In this document: positions 20,218-27,388 of the stretch, one piece after another
How positions within the stretch are numbered: position 1 is the stretch's first letter
How the letters are laid out: each line of letters begins with the position of its first letter
Source of the DNA: Lachnospiraceae bacterium
GTDB lineage: Bacteria; Bacillota; Clostridia; Lachnospirales; Lachnospiraceae
Direction: 5' to 3'
Length of the DNA stretch: 45,466 bases
Assembly (NCBI GenBank): GCA_017626095.1
Contig: JAGAJL010000029.1
Location: 1-45,466, forward strand
Program-made: the position numbers and the translations under genes
Notes under the pieces: generated by a model
What the model was told of the DNA's origin: nothing
Databases searched by the model: none
The model's input: the letters and a program-made list of their open reading frames with translations, nothing else

Positions 20218-21290
20218 CACTCTTCTCCTTCCAGATATTCATCGATGTTATCCTGGCCCACCACATACGTATCTACTGTATAATAATCGCTGACATAGCC
20301 TTCATCCAGATAGTCATTCAGAGCATTCACGCAATATTTTCCCATTTGTGCCGTATCCATTGAAATCGTAGAAAAGATAATCTCTTTCTGCACGGCATTT
20401 AAGATGGTATCCGAATCGTAATATCCGATAATATTGGTTTTTCCTACCCGGTTATAATCAATGACTGCCTGATAGGCACAATTGGTATGAATTTCATTCA
20501 GGCAGATTAAAATATCCGGAACCTCTTTCTGTCCGATAAAAATATCCCGAATCGATTCCTCTGCCGTAAAATCACCGGAATCATCCACAACATAGGTACT
20601 TACTGTCACGCGATTAACCATGGAACTGTTTTTTGCTATTTCTTCCTTAATTCCTGTCAGCAAAAGATTTTGTCCGGTGTTATCCGATTCCTTTCCAATC
20701 AATACCAGTACCGAAACGGGCGTATTTCCATTATACAAAGCTTCATTTTCCGCAAGCATATGACCAACCAGTTTTACCGTTTCTCTTCCATAGGTCTGAC
20801 CCAGACTATAGCGGCTGATTCCGACATAACTGATCCTGTCACTGTCGGAAATATCCTGTGAAACCGTTACAACCGGAATTCCGTTTTCGATTGCTTTTTC
20901 CATGCTTCTTTTTAATACAATATCATCTTCTCCCTCCAGAATAATTCCATCCACATCCGATGCAATGGCAATCTCCAAACGTTGATCCATACTGTATCCT
21001 GTTCCGATATTTCCTGCAAAAAGTTCCACAAAGGCATCTGAGTTTTCCCCTTCTGCTTTTGCTCCATTGTAAATGGATTGCCAGAAATCCGCACGGTCAT
21101 TGCTTGTAATCATGGCATAATATTTATCATATTTTCTGTATTCCTCTATTTCTTCCTGCAGATTGTTTTTATCATATTGCACACGGAAAATATAGACTCC
21201 CAGAAAGCTGATGGCAATCATCAATGCCAATAACAAGACAGGCGTAACGGTATAAAATTTCTTTTTGGAATTGTTCGAATCGGTTTTCAC
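20217..21290 (-). CDS. Membrane-anchored sugar-binding sensor protein (periplasmic-binding fold)
   Basis: This protein has a type I sugar-binding fold but no lipobox. A basic head is followed by one membrane segment (about 15-35) and a short coiled linker, so the binding domain is tethered outside. Typical blocks are NDRADFWQSIYNGAKAEG, DVDGIILEG, IPVVTVSQDISDSDRISYVG and TNIIGYYDSDTILNAV. I prefer the GTG at 21290 because AAAGGA lies seven bases upstream; an ATG at 21323 has no ribosome-binding site. It is the first gene of the coupled set with kinase and regulator. That layout matches the XylFII-LytS-YesN sensing systems known for xylose in clostridia. The ligand here is unknown. Confidence 0.88.
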   Translation of the reverse strand: MKTDSNNSKKKFYTVTPVLLLALMIAISFLGVYIFRVQYDKNNLQEEIEEYRKYDKYYAMITSNDRADFWQSIYNGAKAEGENSDAFVELFAGNIGTGYSMDQRLEIAIASDVDGIILEGEDDIVLKRSMEKAIENGIPVVTVSQDISDSDRISYVGISRYSLGQTYGRETVKLVGHMLAENEALYNGNTPVSVLVLIGKESDNTGQNLLLTGIKEEIAKNSSMVNRVTVSTYVVDDSGDFTAEESIRDIFIGQKEVPDILICLNEIHTNCAYQAVIDYNRVGKTNIIGYYDSDTILNAVQKEIIFSTISMDTAQMGKYCVNALNDYLDEGYVSDYYTVDTYVVGQDNIDEYLEGEE

Positions 21291-21436
21291 AATCGTATCC
21301 TTTCCATAGGTACAGTCAATCATTTTTCAATATTATATTTTTAAGCCAGCGCTTCAATCAGCATTTCAGTCAATGCATAATACTGTATTTTAATCGATAT
21401 TGTTATCGGAATAAAGTTCTTTCATATTTTCGGTAT

Positions 21437-22537
21437 TTAAACAATTTCTAACACTGCATCAATCATCCGCTTTCCATCTGCTTCAAATTCTCTTTTTACT
21501 TCAAAACCCAGTTTTTCGCAAAGCCTATCCGATGCAATATTTTCTTTTTGATATAAAACGCGAATCGACCTTAAGTCCATCTCTTTGCAATAATGAAGAA
21601 TAGAAGCGCAGACCTCAAATGCATATCCCTGCCTCTGGTAATCCTTGGCAATCACAAATCCGATCTCCGGCGTATCATAACCATCCCGCCATGCCAGACC
21701 GGCCCTTCCGATGATGGTATTGGTCTCTTTTAATACAATAACCCAAATTCCCAATCCGCAAAAACGGTATACCTGTTCAATATAATCACGGATATAAGTC
21801 CTCTCTTTTTCCCGGTCTTCATACAGATTTTCGGTATATTTGCTTACTTCCGGGTCCCGATACACCTCATATAAAGCATCCAAATCATCCTCCGTCATTT
21901 CGCGCAAAACACAGCGTCTTGTCTCCAGTATGGTCCATGGAATATGATAAAAGCGCTTATAGACATTGCAAAGGTACGCATAATCTATGCCTTCAAAATC
22001 TGTGATTGCATATGGAATTTGAGACATGGACTCCTCTTTATTTCCATCATGTAAATATAATAAAGAAGGAATTCCTTTTTCCTGAGCCAATCTGCATACA
22101 TCCGGAATGTCGGTAATGCAAAAAAGCGTTTTCATTGTGGCATCGTCATCATTACACAAAGGATCCGGTTGTTTTTCATGAAGTTGAAAATCAATCTCCA
22201 TCAAATCAATATTTGTTCGCTGCAAAAAAGCTTCAGGCAATTCATGTATTTTAACTGTCTCTATTCCCGAAAGATTTTCCTTCAGCCTATTCTTTTGTTC
22301 AGTAGAAACCATTGTTGAAAAAACGATCATGATACACGAAATACAAACCTCATAACTTTTTCCTGTCTCATCATTGGATTGTACTACTAAATGATCATCA
22401 AATTGTAATGCAGATTGCTCTTTTGATTGTTTGTCTGATTGCACTTCCGATGGTTTTCTTGATTTCGTTTCCGATTGTTTGTCTGACTGCGCTTCAAAAC
22501 GCTCTTGTAATCGTATTTCTGCTTTACTTTCTGACAT
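21437..22537 (-). CDS. GNAT-family N-acetyltransferase with an extra N-terminal domain
   Basis: The 366-residue protein has three parts. The head (about 1-50) is Gln/Ser/Lys/Glu-rich and repetitive (SDKQSETKS, SDKQSKEQS). The middle domain (about 55-205) has TLFCITDIPDVCRLAQEKG and PSLLYLH, which looks like a HAD- or Rossmann-like fold without visible catalytic residues. The C-terminal domain (about 210-366) is a RimJ/RimL-type GNAT, from RRCVLREMTEDDLDALYEVY to the acetyl-CoA loop DYQRQGYAFEVC and FEVKREFEADGKRMI. Middle-plus-GNAT proteins occur in Lachnospiraceae, to my knowledge. The acetylated target is unknown. It is transcribed away from cyclophilin. Confidence 0.85.
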   Translation of the reverse strand: MSESKAEIRLQERFEAQSDKQSETKSRKPSEVQSDKQSKEQSALQFDDHLVVQSNDETGKSYEVCISCIMIVFSTMVSTEQKNRLKENLSGIETVKIHELPEAFLQRTNIDLMEIDFQLHEKQPDPLCNDDDATMKTLFCITDIPDVCRLAQEKGIPSLLYLHDGNKEESMSQIPYAITDFEGIDYAYLCNVYKRFYHIPWTILETRRCVLREMTEDDLDALYEVYRDPEVSKYTENLYEDREKERTYIRDYIEQVYRFCGLGIWVIVLKETNTIIGRAGLAWRDGYDTPEIGFVIAKDYQRQGYAFEVCASILHYCKEMDLRSIRVLYQKENIASDRLCEKLGFEVKREFEADGKRMIDAVLEIV

Positions 22538-22660
22538 TTACGATTTATCTCCGGGCTGTTTCTTTACATCCGGTCATTTTTTCGCTAGAATAAGATAGAC
22601 TTCCGGACATAGTAACATTATATATGATTCCGGCAAAAGAAACAAACAGGAGGTATAAAA

Positions 22661-23182
22661 ATGGCACAAAATCCGATTGTTACCATTACCATGGAAAACG
22701 GCGATGTTATGAAGGCAGAATTATATCCTGAAATTGCACCGATTTCCGTAAACAACTTTATCAGTTTAATTAAAAAAGGTTATTATGACGGTCTCATTTT
22801 CCACAGAGTTATCCGTGGTTTTATGATTCAGGGCGGATGCCCCGAAGGAACCGGAATGGGTGGCCCCGGCTATTCCATCAAAGGTGAATTTTCACAAAAC
22901 GGTTTCAAAAATGACTTAAAACATACAGAAGGTGTTTTATCCATGGCAAGATCCATGATGCCTAATTCTGCCGGCAGCCAGTTCTTCATTATGCACAAAA
23001 CATCTCCACACTTAGACGGAGCATATGCTGCATTTGGCAAAATTACAGAAGGCATGGATGTTGTAAATAAAATTGCCGAAACACCCACCGATTATTCTGA
23101 CCGCCCTCTCGAGGACCAGAAAATCAAAGCCATGACAGTCGACACCTTTGGCATCGACTATCCCGAACCCGAGAAAATGTAA
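22661..23182 (+). CDS. Cyclophilin-type peptidyl-prolyl cis-trans isomerase
   Basis: This cytosolic foldase speeds proline isomerisation. The 173-residue protein lacks a signal peptide. It has the cyclophilin core FHRVIRGFMIQGG (catalytic Arg in FHRVI), GEF, LSMAR, NSAGSQFFI and HLDGAYAAFG. AGGAGG sits nine bases before the ATG. It is a single plus-strand gene facing amt. The large palindrome B1 starts 15 bases after its stop and lies between the two converging genes. Confidence 0.96.
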   Translation: MAQNPIVTITMENGDVMKAELYPEIAPISVNNFISLIKKGYYDGLIFHRVIRGFMIQGGCPEGTGMGGPGYSIKGEFSQNGFKNDLKHTEGVLSMARSMMPNSAGSQFFIMHKTSPHLDGAYAAFGKITEGMDVVNKIAETPTDYSDRPLEDQKIKAMTVDTFGIDYPEPEKM

Positions 23183-23197
23183 TCCCTTTTTACACCC

Positions 23198-23502
23198 GTC
23201 GGGCGCTTTGCCCTTGTCGGGATGCGAAACGGAGTGGGACGGGCTTGGACGATATCTGCCGAGTTCGGACTGCACAAATTTTTCTAGCACTTCTAAGAGG
23301 CAAAAAATACAAAGTACCGATTAAATGCCGGATTTCAAACGCAGACCTAAAGGTCTTTGAACGGTGAAATCCGGCATTAGTTTTTGTATTTTTTGCCTCT
23401 AAGAATTGCACGAAAAACTTGCCAAGTAGTCCATACTTCGGCAGATATCGTCCAAGCCCGTCCCACTCCGTTTCGCATCCCGACAAGGGCAAAGCGCCCG
23501 AC
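23198..23502 (+). repeat. Family B palindromic repeat, copy B1 (65-bp perfect arms)
   Basis: This 305-bp inverted repeat lies between converging cyclophilin and amt genes. The outer arms, 23198-23262 and 23438-23502, are perfect reverse complements over 65 bases and GC-rich, unlike the surrounding DNA. Inside, TTCTAAGAGGCAAAAAATAC pairs with GTATTTTTTGCCTCTAAGAA except for one A.A mismatch. The core hairpin pairs AATGCCGGATTTC with GAAATCCGGCATT around AGACC-TAAA-GGTCT. The architecture equals family A with different base pairs. No ORF of interest lies in it. Confidence 0.93.
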
Positions 23503-23522
23503 AACAATAAAAAACAGAACAA

Positions 23523-23549
23523 GCCCCGGATGGTGGAAGCATCCGAAGC
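23523..23549 (-). terminator. Intrinsic terminator of amt
   Basis: On the minus strand GCTTCGGATG pairs with CATCCGGGGC (two G.T pairs) around a seven-base loop, and a T-rich run (TTGTTCTGTTTTTTATT) follows. It lies about 45 bases after the amt stop and before the outer arm of B1. Confidence 0.8.
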
Positions 23550-23592
23550 CCGCCCTGTATATGTTAAACTAAGGGATTAGATAAACGCATGT

Positions 23593-25365
23593 TTATTCAA
23601 CGTCCTGTAATGCTGCAAAGTTTTCTTCTCCTGTACGGATTTTAACTACTTTATCAACATTGTATACGAAGATTTTGCCATCTCCGATATGTCCTGTATA
23701 GAGTGCTTTTTTCGCAGCTGCGATGACATCATCAACAGGAATAGCACTGACAACTACTTCGATTTTTACCTTGGGAAGTAAGGTTGCATCCACTTCAACA
23801 CCACGGTATTTCTCGCCGGCACCTTTCTGGATACCACAACCCATAACCTGTGTTACCGTCATGCCGGTTACACCAAGATCGTTCATTGCTTTCTTAACAG
23901 CTTCATATCTTGACAGTTTGGCAACAATAACGACTTTATAAATTCCGGAAGCAGGTACCAAATCAGGAGCTTTTGCAACAGAAACTGCTGCATTCTTAGC
24001 TGCTTCAGAAGCTTCGTCGTAATCATCTGTACCAAGATTGGTATTGGCATTTACTTCCATTGTCATGGTATTTGAAATATCCATGATAGAGAAGCCTGCA
24101 TATGCACTCGGTAAACCATGTTCTTTTGCATCCAAACCAATGATTTCTTCTTCTTCGGAAACTCTTAATCCAAAAATTGCTTTGATAACCAGGAATACGA
24201 TTATCATGGTAATAACTGCCCATGCTGCAACGGAAATAAATCCGATGAACTGTAATCCCAATAATTCAAATCCGCCGCCGTAGAACAGACCAACTAATTC
24301 TTTTCCGTCTGCATTGGCAATGCTGTAGCCGGGAGCAGAATTGGTTGCAAATAAACCAACTGCTAAAGTACCCCAGATACCATTCATGCAGTGAACAGCA
24401 ACAGCACCAACAGGATCATCAATATGTAATTTGTAATCTAACAGCCATACACCGAAGCAAACCAGTAATCCGGCAACAAAACCGATTGCAATTGCACCAA
24501 TACCATCTGTAACATCACAAGGAGCGGTAATTGCTACCAAACCTGCCAAAGATGCATTTAAGCACATGGAAACATCGGGTTTGCCATATTTAATCCATGT
24601 GAAAACCATACATGTTACAGTTGCAATTGCAGGTGCAATTGTTGTTGTAACAAAGATAGATCCAAGCTGTTCCAGACTTGTTGCTGCGGCACCATTAAAT
24701 CCATACCAACCTAACCAAAGGATGAATACACCAAGTGCACCAATCGGTAAGTTGTGACCGGGGAAAGCATTTACTTTAATAACTTTACCATCTTTATCTT
24801 TCTGGAATTTACCAATACGGGGTCCAAGAATTGCTGCACCAACTAAAGCAGCAAGACCACCAACCATATGGATGGCACAAGAACCGGCAAAATCATGGAA
24901 GCCTAACTGAGCTAACCAGCCGCCGCCCCAGATCCAGTGTGCTTCAATCGGATAAATCAAAGCGGAAATAACACCGGAGTATACACAATAAGATAAGAAT
25001 TTGGTTCTTTCAGCCATTGCTCCGGAAACGATGGTTGCTGTGGTTGCACAGAACACTAAGTTAAATACGAAGTTAGACCAATCGAAATTTGCATAGTTTG
25101 TGAAGATATCAAATCCGGGTTTACCGATAAAGCCCATCAAATCTTCTCCCAACAACAAGCTAAAACCGATTAAGATGAATGTTACTGTACCGATACAGAA
25201 ATCCATCAGGTTTTTCATAATAATGTTACCTGCGTTTTTGGCTCTGGTAAATCCGGCTTCCACCATGGCAAAACCTGCCTGCATCCAGAATACCAGTGCG
25301 GCACCGATTAAAAACCAGACACCGAACACCTGACCGTTAACGGCCTCGAAAATCTCTTCTGTCAT
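23593..25365 (-). CDS. amt: Ammonium transporter with fused C-terminal PII regulatory domain
   Basis: The 590-residue protein joins an Amt/Rh channel (about 1-410, 11 membrane segments) to a GlnB/GlnK-like domain (476-590) through a ~65-residue linker. The Amt part has the twin-His pore residues in SCAIHMVGG and GAVAVHCMNG, and DPVGA. The PII part has GMTVTQV, the T-loop KGAGEKYRGVEVDATL and PKVKIEVV, then TGHIGDGKIFVY. The T-loop keeps the Tyr equal to E. coli Y46 but has Val where the uridylylated Y51 would be. Direct covalent control is therefore unlikely, and ATP/ADP/2-oxoglutarate gating is more plausible. A consensus promoter and a leader hairpin precede it. Confidence 0.96.
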   Translation of the reverse strand: MTEEIFEAVNGQVFGVWFLIGAALVFWMQAGFAMVEAGFTRAKNAGNIIMKNLMDFCIGTVTFILIGFSLLLGEDLMGFIGKPGFDIFTNYANFDWSNFVFNLVFCATTATIVSGAMAERTKFLSYCVYSGVISALIYPIEAHWIWGGGWLAQLGFHDFAGSCAIHMVGGLAALVGAAILGPRIGKFQKDKDGKVIKVNAFPGHNLPIGALGVFILWLGWYGFNGAAATSLEQLGSIFVTTTIAPAIATVTCMVFTWIKYGKPDVSMCLNASLAGLVAITAPCDVTDGIGAIAIGFVAGLLVCFGVWLLDYKLHIDDPVGAVAVHCMNGIWGTLAVGLFATNSAPGYSIANADGKELVGLFYGGGFELLGLQFIGFISVAAWAVITMIIVFLVIKAIFGLRVSEEEEIIGLDAKEHGLPSAYAGFSIMDISNTMTMEVNANTNLGTDDYDEASEAAKNAAVSVAKAPDLVPASGIYKVVIVAKLSRYEAVKKAMNDLGVTGMTVTQVMGCGIQKGAGEKYRGVEVDATLLPKVKIEVVVSAIPVDDVIAAAKKALYTGHIGDGKIFVYNVDKVVKIRTGEENFAALQDVE

Positions 25366-25506
25366 AATTCATTCCTCCTCATTGAACAAAAAAATAAAGC
25401 CTATTACACACAACAGCCACGCCTTTGTGGTAACAAACTTTAACCCTTTGTTTACTATACTGAACATTTCTGTCCTTTTGTCTTTCTTTCTGAGTATCGG
25501 TATCTC

Positions 25507-25542
25507 AAAAAGAAAATGGGCACTGAATTTACTTCAGCGCCC
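25507..25542 (-). terminator. Terminator-like hairpin at the very start of the amt leader
   Basis: On the minus strand GGGCGCTGAA pairs with TTCAGTGCCC (one G.T) around GTAAA, followed by ATTTTCTTTTT. The stem begins only about eight bases after the predicted transcription start and lies about 140 bases before the amt ATG. It has all parts of an intrinsic terminator, but could instead be a 5'-end stabiliser. Confidence 0.7.
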
Positions 25543-25555
25543 TTGCTTAATGTCG

Positions 25556-25584
25556 AGTATAGAACATAACTTTTAAAAAGTCAA
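25556..25584 (-). promoter_or_regulatory. Sigma-A promoter of amt
   Basis: On the minus strand TTGACT (25579-25584), exactly 17 bases, then TATACT (25556-25561). This is the best promoter match in the window. It would produce a leader of about 185 bases carrying the hairpin at 25518-25542. Confidence 0.85.
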
Positions 25585-25626
25585 CCAAAAAAATTGTATT
25601 TATATTGATACAATTTATATACGTTT

Positions 25627-25684
25627 CTTTCTTATTATCTTTCTTATTATCTTTCTTATTATCTTTCTTATTATCTTTCTTATT
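25627..25684. repeat. 12-bp tandem repeat (CTTTCTTATTAT)
   Basis: Four exact, adjacent copies of CTTTCTTATTAT (25627-25674) are followed by a partial fifth. They lie about 40 bases upstream of the amt -35 box. Copy number of such perfect tandem repeats often varies by slippage. There is no spacer structure, so this is not a CRISPR. Confidence 0.9.
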
Positions 25685-26049
25685 TTTTCATATTTTTCCC
25701 TTTTCGGATTTATGTTACATGAAAATACATGATTTTAGCATAACTTTGAATTTCACAAAACATGAGAAAGTAGTTAAAAACCTTATAAAAGGGAGGATGC
25801 CGGGTCAACACTTGGTTGCCCGGCATTTATTATGAAAAAGTTTGTATAACATAATTAACACACTGATTAATCATTTATCTTATAGTCTTATTATATGTTA
25901 GGAAAATGACAAAACCATGTTATGTAAATTAAGTTTTTGAAACGAAATTGTAAATAAAATATGAACATCTACCTTTTCGTGCGTTTATCTTTACACATTT
26001 TCTAAGTTTATTGTCTGACACCAAAGGCAAAGTACGAACTTGAAACCCG
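25685..26049. other. Gene-free stretch between amt upstream region and repeat A3
   Basis: No credible gene was found. It holds a possible family A end fragment (CTTTTCGGATTTATGTT, near 25699-25715), an exact 20-base piece of family C (CACAAAACATGAGAAAGTAG, 25754-25773), and a lone 12-bp hairpin with one bulge (25797-25827, ATGCCGGG...CCCGGCAT). About 200 bases of AT-rich DNA without visible structure follow. It reads as a graveyard of repeat fragments. Confidence 0.6.
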
Positions 26050-26282
26050 CTCGGATTTGTGTTCCCAATATATATCTTTTCTGCCGACTTTTACGAGGTT
26101 TTGTGTCTTTCTTAGCGGCATAAGCGAACAAAAATAATGACCGGTTTCAACTGTCTGAAGACGAAGTCTGAGTTTTGAAACCGGTCATTTAATAATAATT
26201 TGTGAGCATGCTGCTTAGAAAGACTAAAAACCGAAGTACGAGGCAGAAAAGATATATATTGGGAACACAAATCCGAAAAGAG
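26050..26282 (-). repeat. Family A palindromic repeat, copy A3 (short form, inverted orientation)
   Basis: This 233-bp nested palindrome has perfect outer arms of 35 bases (26051-26085 and 26242-26276; TCGGATTTGTGTTCCC at the left end). The middle shell pairs AGCGGCAT with ATGCTGCT imperfectly and keeps the TTCTTAG/CTTAGAA-type mismatch. The core (26136-26189) pairs AATGACCGGTTTCAA with TTGAAACCGGTCATT, a G-C to A-T change on both sides relative to A1/A2. It is oriented opposite to A1, A2 and A4, with its T-rich side on the minus strand. It lies between amt and fba. Confidence 0.9.
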
Positions 26283-26292
26283 AAATTAAAAA

Positions 26293-26326
26293 GGCACCCC
26301 TGGAAATATTTTCATTTCGGGGCGCC
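26293..26326 (-). terminator. Intrinsic terminator of fba
   Basis: On the minus strand GGCGCCCC pairs with GGGGTGCC (one G.T), with GAAAT/ATTTC pairing further inside, followed by a T5 run. It lies about 60 bases after the aldolase stop. Confidence 0.82.
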
Positions 26327-26386
26327 CCATCTTTTTTTAAGCGCTATGCACTCTTTTTGAAATTATCATCCGTACAAGCGTCTAGA

Positions 26387-27253
26387 TTAAGCCTGTCCAA
26401 CAGATCCGAATAATTCCATTTTTTCTTTTACTTTAGCTTTGATTGCATCAAAACCGGGTGCTAATAACTTACGAGGATCAAATCCTTTTCCTTCTAAGTC
26501 TTTGCCTGCTTCGATGTATTTACGTGTAGCGTCTGCAAATACTAACTGGCATTCTGTATTAACGTTGATTTTAGCAACACCAAGGTCGATTGCTTTTTTG
26601 ATCATGTCATCCGGAATACCTGTACCACCGTGAAGAACTAAAGGAAGATCTCCGGTTTTCTGCTGAATAGCATCTAAAACGTCAAACTGTAATCCAGCCC
26701 AGTTTGCAGGATATTTTCCATGGATGTTACCGATACCTGCTGCTAAGAAGTCTACTCCTAAATCAGCGATCTGTTTGCATTCTGCAGGATCTGCACATTC
26801 GCCCATACCTACAACACCATCTTCTTCACCACCGATAGAACCAACTTCAGCTTCGATAGAGATTCCTTTGTCATGAGCGGCTTTTACTAATTCTGTTGTC
26901 TTTGCAATGTTTTCATCGATTGCGAAATGAGATCCGTCAAACATGATTGATGAAAATCCTGCTTCAATACATTTATAGCAGTGATCATATGAACCATGGT
27001 CAAGATGTACTGCTACGGGAACTGTGATGTTCTGGTCTTTGATTAAGCCATTAACCATACCCATAACAACATCGTAACCGCCCATATATTTGCCTGCGCC
27101 TTCAGATACACCGAGGATTACAGGTGAATTGCATTCCTGAGCTGTTAATAAGATAGCTTTTGTCCACTCTAAGTTGTTGATGTTGAACTGACCTACTGCA
27201 TAGTGGCCTGCTTTTGCTTTTTTGAGCATTTCTGTTGCTGAAACTAATGCCAT
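26387..27253 (-). CDS. fba: Class II fructose-bisphosphate aldolase
   Basis: This enzyme catalyses fructose-1,6-bisphosphate cleavage to dihydroxyacetone phosphate and glyceraldehyde-3-phosphate in glycolysis. It is zinc-dependent. The 288-residue protein has VAVHLDHGSYDHCYKCIEAG (catalytic Asp and first zinc His), EAEVGSIGGEEDG, GNIHGKYP (zinc His), LVLHGGTGIPDDMI (zinc His) and KINVNTE. CGGAGG precedes the ATG. The gene stands alone with its own terminator. Its promoter region carries an inverted repeat over the -10. It could also act on related ketose bisphosphates, but the closeness to glycolytic Fba proteins makes the main role likely. Confidence 0.97.
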   Translation of the reverse strand: MALVSATEMLKKAKAGHYAVGQFNINNLEWTKAILLTAQECNSPVILGVSEGAGKYMGGYDVVMGMVNGLIKDQNITVPVAVHLDHGSYDHCYKCIEAGFSSIMFDGSHFAIDENIAKTTELVKAAHDKGISIEAEVGSIGGEEDGVVGMGECADPAECKQIADLGVDFLAAGIGNIHGKYPANWAGLQFDVLDAIQQKTGDLPLVLHGGTGIPDDMIKKAIDLGVAKINVNTECQLVFADATRKYIEAGKDLEGKGFDPRKLLAPGFDAIKAKVKEKMELFGSVGQA

Positions 27254-27277
27254 TTTAAATTACCTCCGTTTATACTT

Positions 27278-27323
27278 TAAATACGCGCAATAAATACGCG
27301 CTCTTGCGCTTATTATAGCGCAA
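27278..27323 (-). promoter_or_regulatory. fba promoter region with operator-like repeats
   Basis: TTGCGC-N8-GCGCAA (27304-27323) is a perfect inverted repeat whose spacer contains TATAAT on the minus strand (27312-27317), so a bound protein would cover the -10. Just downstream TAAATACGCGC occurs twice, 13 bases apart (27278 and 27291). No good -35 was found. Confidence 0.5.
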
Positions 27324-27388
27324 ATTTTTTTAAAATGGAATATCTAATAAGAAAAACATATTAATTGTTTACACTTTTATACTGTTTT

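Noticed and set aside
23198-23502. Insertion sequence or phage attachment site
   Set aside because: There is no transposase or integrase and no clear target duplication, and the interior is a nested hairpin rather than a coding region.
25627-25684. Possible CRISPR or minisatellite array
   Set aside because: Twelve-base units are contiguous without spacers and no cas genes are near, so this is a simple tandem repeat.
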